Assembly: GCA_963693365.1 (NCBI GenBank)
Contig: CAVNZM010000004.1
Coordinates: forward strand, 8,680,001-8,744,000
DNA length: 64,000 nucleotides
Reading direction: 5' to 3'
Source of the DNA: Amoebidium appalachense
Lineage: Eukaryota; Ichthyosporea
Positions within the stretch are counted from its first letter, which is position 1. Each line of letters opens with the position of its first letter. Shown here piece after piece: positions 44,885 through 64,000 of this stretch. The notes under the pieces were generated by a model that worked only from the letters and a program-made list of their open reading frames with translations, was not told the DNA's origin and did not search any database. Both the position numbers and the translations under genes were made by a program.

Positions 44885-45495
44885 GTGTGTGTGTGTGTAT
44901 GTGGTTCCCGGTGTCACGGTGCACGGTGTGTTCCCCCCCCTCCCCCCTCCCCTTCCCCCTCTTTTCTGTGGGGCCAGGATCCTTTTTCTGGGCTGCAGGA
45001 GGGCTTTTTGGGGGGGGGGGGGGGGGGGGGGGAATGAAAGTGGGGGGGGAGGGGGGGGGGGGGGGGGGGGGGGGGTTGTGGCCATGATGTGTGCATGTGT
45101 CTGTGAGTTTCGGGACTTTGTGTTCGTTTGTCATTGGGTGTGTTTGTGTGCGTTTTGTGCGTGGTGTTGCACGTGTGCATCACAATGTGTGTGTGTGACA
45201 CTGTGTCTCCATGTTACGGTGCATGGTGTGTGTGTGTGTGTGTGCTTGCCACACTCCCCCCCCTCCCCCCCCCCCCCCCCCCCCCCCCCCCCCACCACCA
45301 CCACCACCGCCACCACCACCCACCACCACCACCACCCGGTGACCACCACAAAAAAAAAAAAAAAAAAAAAAAAAAACTCAAACGGCTCAGAAAAAGGAAC
45401 CACCACAGGACGGAGGGGGGGGGGGGGGGGGGGGAAGAAGGGGGAAGAAAAAAACTTTGAACAAACCTCACACGGCTCAGGAAAAGGAACCACAC

Positions 45496-45554
<59 letters not shown>

Positions 45555-45815
45555 GCTGGCTGGGAGCTGTGCGGAAAGGTGTGCATATGTCTGTGTGTGC
45601 GTTTGGATTTTGTGTTCGTTTGTCACTGTGTGTGTTTGTGTGTGTGTGTGTGTTGTGTGTGTGTGTGTGCACGTGTGTGTATCACAATGTGTGTGTGTGT
45701 GTGTGTGTGGCTATGTGTCACGGTGCACGGTGTGTGTGTGTCCCCCCCCCCTCCCCCCCCCCCCCCCCCTTTCCCCTGTGGGTCCTTTTCTTGGGCTGAG
45801 GGGTTTTCTTTTTTA

Positions 45816-45854
<39 letters not shown>

Positions 45855-46740
45855 AAGGGGAGGGGGGGGGGGGGGGGGGGGGGCGTGCCAAAATGTGTGC
45901 ACTGTCTGTGTGTACATTTAGATTTTGTGTTCGTTCGTTTTTGTTTGTGTGTGTGGTGTGCGTGGTGTGCACGTGTGTATCACAGTGTGTGTGTGTGTGT
46001 CACGTGTGTGTCTCCATAGTACGATGCACGGTGTGTGTGTGTGTGTGTGTGTGTGTGCACCACCCCTCCCCCCCCCCCCCCCCCCCCCCCACCACCACCA
46101 CACACCGTGACACACACACAAACAAAAAAAAAAAAAAAAAAAAAAAACTCACGCAGCCCAGAAAAAGGAACCACAGGATTAGGGGGGGGGGGGGGGGGGG
46201 GCACTCTGGGGGCTGTGCAAAAATGTGTGCATATGTCTGTGTGTGTGTTTGGATTTTTTATTCGTTTGTCACTGGGTGTGTTTGTGTGTGTGTGGTGTGT
46301 GTGTGTGTGTGCAAGTGTGTGTATCACAAGGTGTGTGTGTGTGTGTGTTGCTCTGTGTCACGGTGCACGGTGTACATGTGTGTGTTTCCCCCCCACCTCC
46401 CCCTCCCCCCCCCCCCCTTTCCCCCCTGTCCCCCTGTCCTGTGAGTCCTTTTCTGGGCTGCTGGATTTTTTTTTTTTGGTGGGGGGGGCCGGATGGGGGG
46501 GGGTTGGGGGGGGTTGGGGGGGGGGGGGGGGGGGGAGGGGTAGGTATGCGAAAGTGTGTCCATGTGTCTGTGTGTACATTTGGGTTTTGTGTTCGTTTGT
46601 CACTGGGTATGTTTGTGTGTGTGTGGTGTGTGTGTGCACGTGTGCATCACAATGTGTGTGTGTGTGTGTGTGTCCATGGTACGGTGCGCGGTGTGTGTGT
46701 GTGTGTGTGCCCCACCTCCCCCCCCCCCCCCCCCCCCCCC
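44885..46740. repeat. Compound tandem satellite, about 5 units of 320-480 bp
   Basis: Each unit contains: an ATGTGTGCATATGTCTGTGT-type box; TTTGTGTTCGTTTGTCACTG; a TG-rich stretch; a GTCACGGTGCACGGTGTG box; a poly-C run; either a poly-A run plus CCCAGAAAAAGGAACC or its inverse TCCTTTTTCTGGGCTG; and a poly-G run followed by GGGCTGTGC. Boxes recur near 45090, 45570, 45895, 46215 and 46555. Two related units lie at 16600-17170. Confidence 0.85.
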
Positions 46741-46755
46741 TCAACCACCACCACC

Positions 46756-46786
<31 letters not shown>

Positions 46787-46797
46787 GAGCGTGTCAC

Positions 46798-46854
<57 letters not shown>

Positions 46855-46879
46855 AGAGAGAGAGAGAGAGAGAGAGAGC

Positions 46880-46931
<52 letters not shown>

Positions 46932-47035
46932 CAGAGAGAGAGAGTGAGAGTGAGAGTGAGAGAGAGGAGTGAGAGAGAGAGAGAGACTGAGATAAGTGAG
47001 AGAGACTAAGAGAAAAAGAGAGAAAGAGAGAGAGA
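46740..47035. repeat. (GA)n and (TG)n microsatellites
   Basis: GA-rich at 46755-46790, TG at 46800-46850, GA at 46853-47035. Confidence 0.95.
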
Positions 47036-47039
47036 GTCA

Positions 47040-47354
47040 AATTAATCAACGATTACCGAGCCTCGCCTTCGTTAAACTTTCTACCACACCGGGAGCCGTT
47101 TTTTTTTTTTTTAATGGAGTGGAGAAAGAGTATAACTAATATATTAGTCGAGTCGGACCGAGTCAATCTCCGGAACCGTCGATCTTTATTGGGACCTGAA
47201 GGCGACTTACAAAGACTGCCACTACCAGTATTAATCCGAGGTAATATTTCATTGGATTCAAACACACCGCGACTGGCTAAGTTGAACTGTCACCTTTGCA
47301 AATATGGGATACATTGTTGTCCTCGGTGATGTATTCCTGAAAGTTTGTGTGCCT

Positions 47355-47390
<36 letters not shown>

Positions 47391-47954
47391 ACCACCACCA
47401 CCACCATTCCCCCCCCTGGCCTTTTCGTTAAGAACATACACACACATCATACCCGATCTATTTGCCCCTACGGTGTTCAACAACAACCCTTGCAAGGCCC
47501 ACGTGACCCATAGTCTTGTTATATGCAATACGAGAATTCGATTGCCACGGTTAGGTATTACTAATAGACTAAGTTACAGTTTTTTCATTCTGCTATTATT
47601 ATATGAGCTGCGTGGCCGCCACGGTGAAAGGCACGAAATCGCCTGGCCATGTAACAATTACGCTATCACTTATGATTAGGTCATCATCTAAGTAGTGCCG
47701 TAACAATAAAGCACCATTTATGCACTTATAAGTTAATTCGTGAAGCAGCCTCTCTCATTAAAGTAATGCGGCCGGGCCCCCCACCAATTCTTAAGCTTCT
47801 CAGTCACATCATCACGGCCCACGGTGCATCTAGTTTGGCCATATAAAGCACGATATTGTCATGATCCCAGTAGTCAAACGCAAGGAAGTTACTGCTGAGT
47901 TGATGCAAAGTTTTCACTCCGGCAAGAACCATGGGCAACTTGCAAGCATTATAC
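47040..47954. other. Putative 3' UTR/flank of the TSR receptor gene
   Basis: No gene recognised. AATAAA on the minus strand at about 47183-47188 is a possible polyadenylation signal some 770 bp past the TSR-gene stop; nearer candidates are not obvious. A C run followed by CCA triplets lies at about 47358-47407. Confidence 0.35.
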
Positions 47955-63680
<15,726 letters not shown>

Positions 63681-64000
63681 CTGTGTGTGATTTTGAGCCA
63701 ATGGAAGGGGCGGAAACGGGTCAGTGAGCAATGTGGGGAATGGGAGGAATGTGGGGAGTTTGAGGTGGGGGGAGGGGGGGAGGGGGAGAGGGGGGAGAGG
63801 GGCACGGATGTGTGTGTGTCGGGTGTTTGTGTGTGGTTTGAGCAAGAAGTCGGAGCGGTGTGGTAAGAAACGGGAGGCATGATGGAGCGGCGGGAAAAGA
63901 TGTAATCTGTAGCGATTGAACGTATTTGGTGGCTGATACGCTTAGTCGGTGGAAATCGAATTTATTAGCAAAAGACTTTATATTTTTAAATATTTTATCA

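Noticed and set aside
44885-46740. CRISPR-like regular repeats
   Set aside because: The unit is hundreds of bases long with simple-sequence spacers, in a eukaryotic genome; no short palindromic repeats with unique spacers.

Overview
The window is nuclear DNA from a eukaryote. Genes are split by GT-AG introns and separated by very large amounts of simple-sequence repeat: homopolymer G/C runs of 20-50 nt, (CA)n/(TG)n, and one (CT)n block of about 900 bp. The gene content is a G-protein beta subunit very close to the animal form, a membrane receptor built of thrombospondin type 1 repeats (TSRs) with an integrin-beta-like tail, and a FERM-like C-terminus. I infer a unicellular holozoan (ichthyosporean or choanoflagellate-like) or another opisthokont relative of animals. 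This is inference; the sequence carries no direct taxonomic marker.

Layout. 1-4468 (+): the 3' end of a spliced gene with a Ser/Arg-rich region followed by a FERM F3/PTB-like C-terminus. 4470-9800: no convincing gene; contains a 312-bp inverted-repeat element (7800-8111) and one copy of a SINE-like repeat. 9819-10907 (+): cyclin-box protein. 12558-15834: a 3.3-kb LTR retrotransposon with paired LTRs, PBS-like site, polypurine tract and short target-site duplication, but no coding capacity. 15900-20780: promoter-like CCAAT/TATA clusters, satellites and minisatellites, no gene I can support. 20788-22872 (-) and 39860-41794 (-): paralogous single-exon type I membrane proteins with a probable beta-helix ectodomain. 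25479-33970 (-): complete G-protein beta subunit in 8 coding exons giving 343 aa. 34000-39850 and 41800-47950: repeats and AT-rich spacer. 47955-63680 (-), running off the right edge: 28 in-phase exons encoding at least 1,723 aa with about 25 TSRs, one transmembrane helix and a short cytoplasmic tail ending in two NPLY motifs.

The genes share a cell-surface and signalling theme: a TSR adhesion-type receptor with an integrin-beta-like tail, a FERM F3/PTB-type module of the fold that reads NPxY tails, two secretory-pathway membrane proteins and a heterotrimeric G-protein subunit. No operon-like link exists, and joint function is only a hypothesis. The most striking observation is the receptor tail, whose NPxY-x3-AV-x4-NPxY-x-G layout matches animal integrin beta tails residue for residue in spacing, although the ectodomain is TSR-only in this window.
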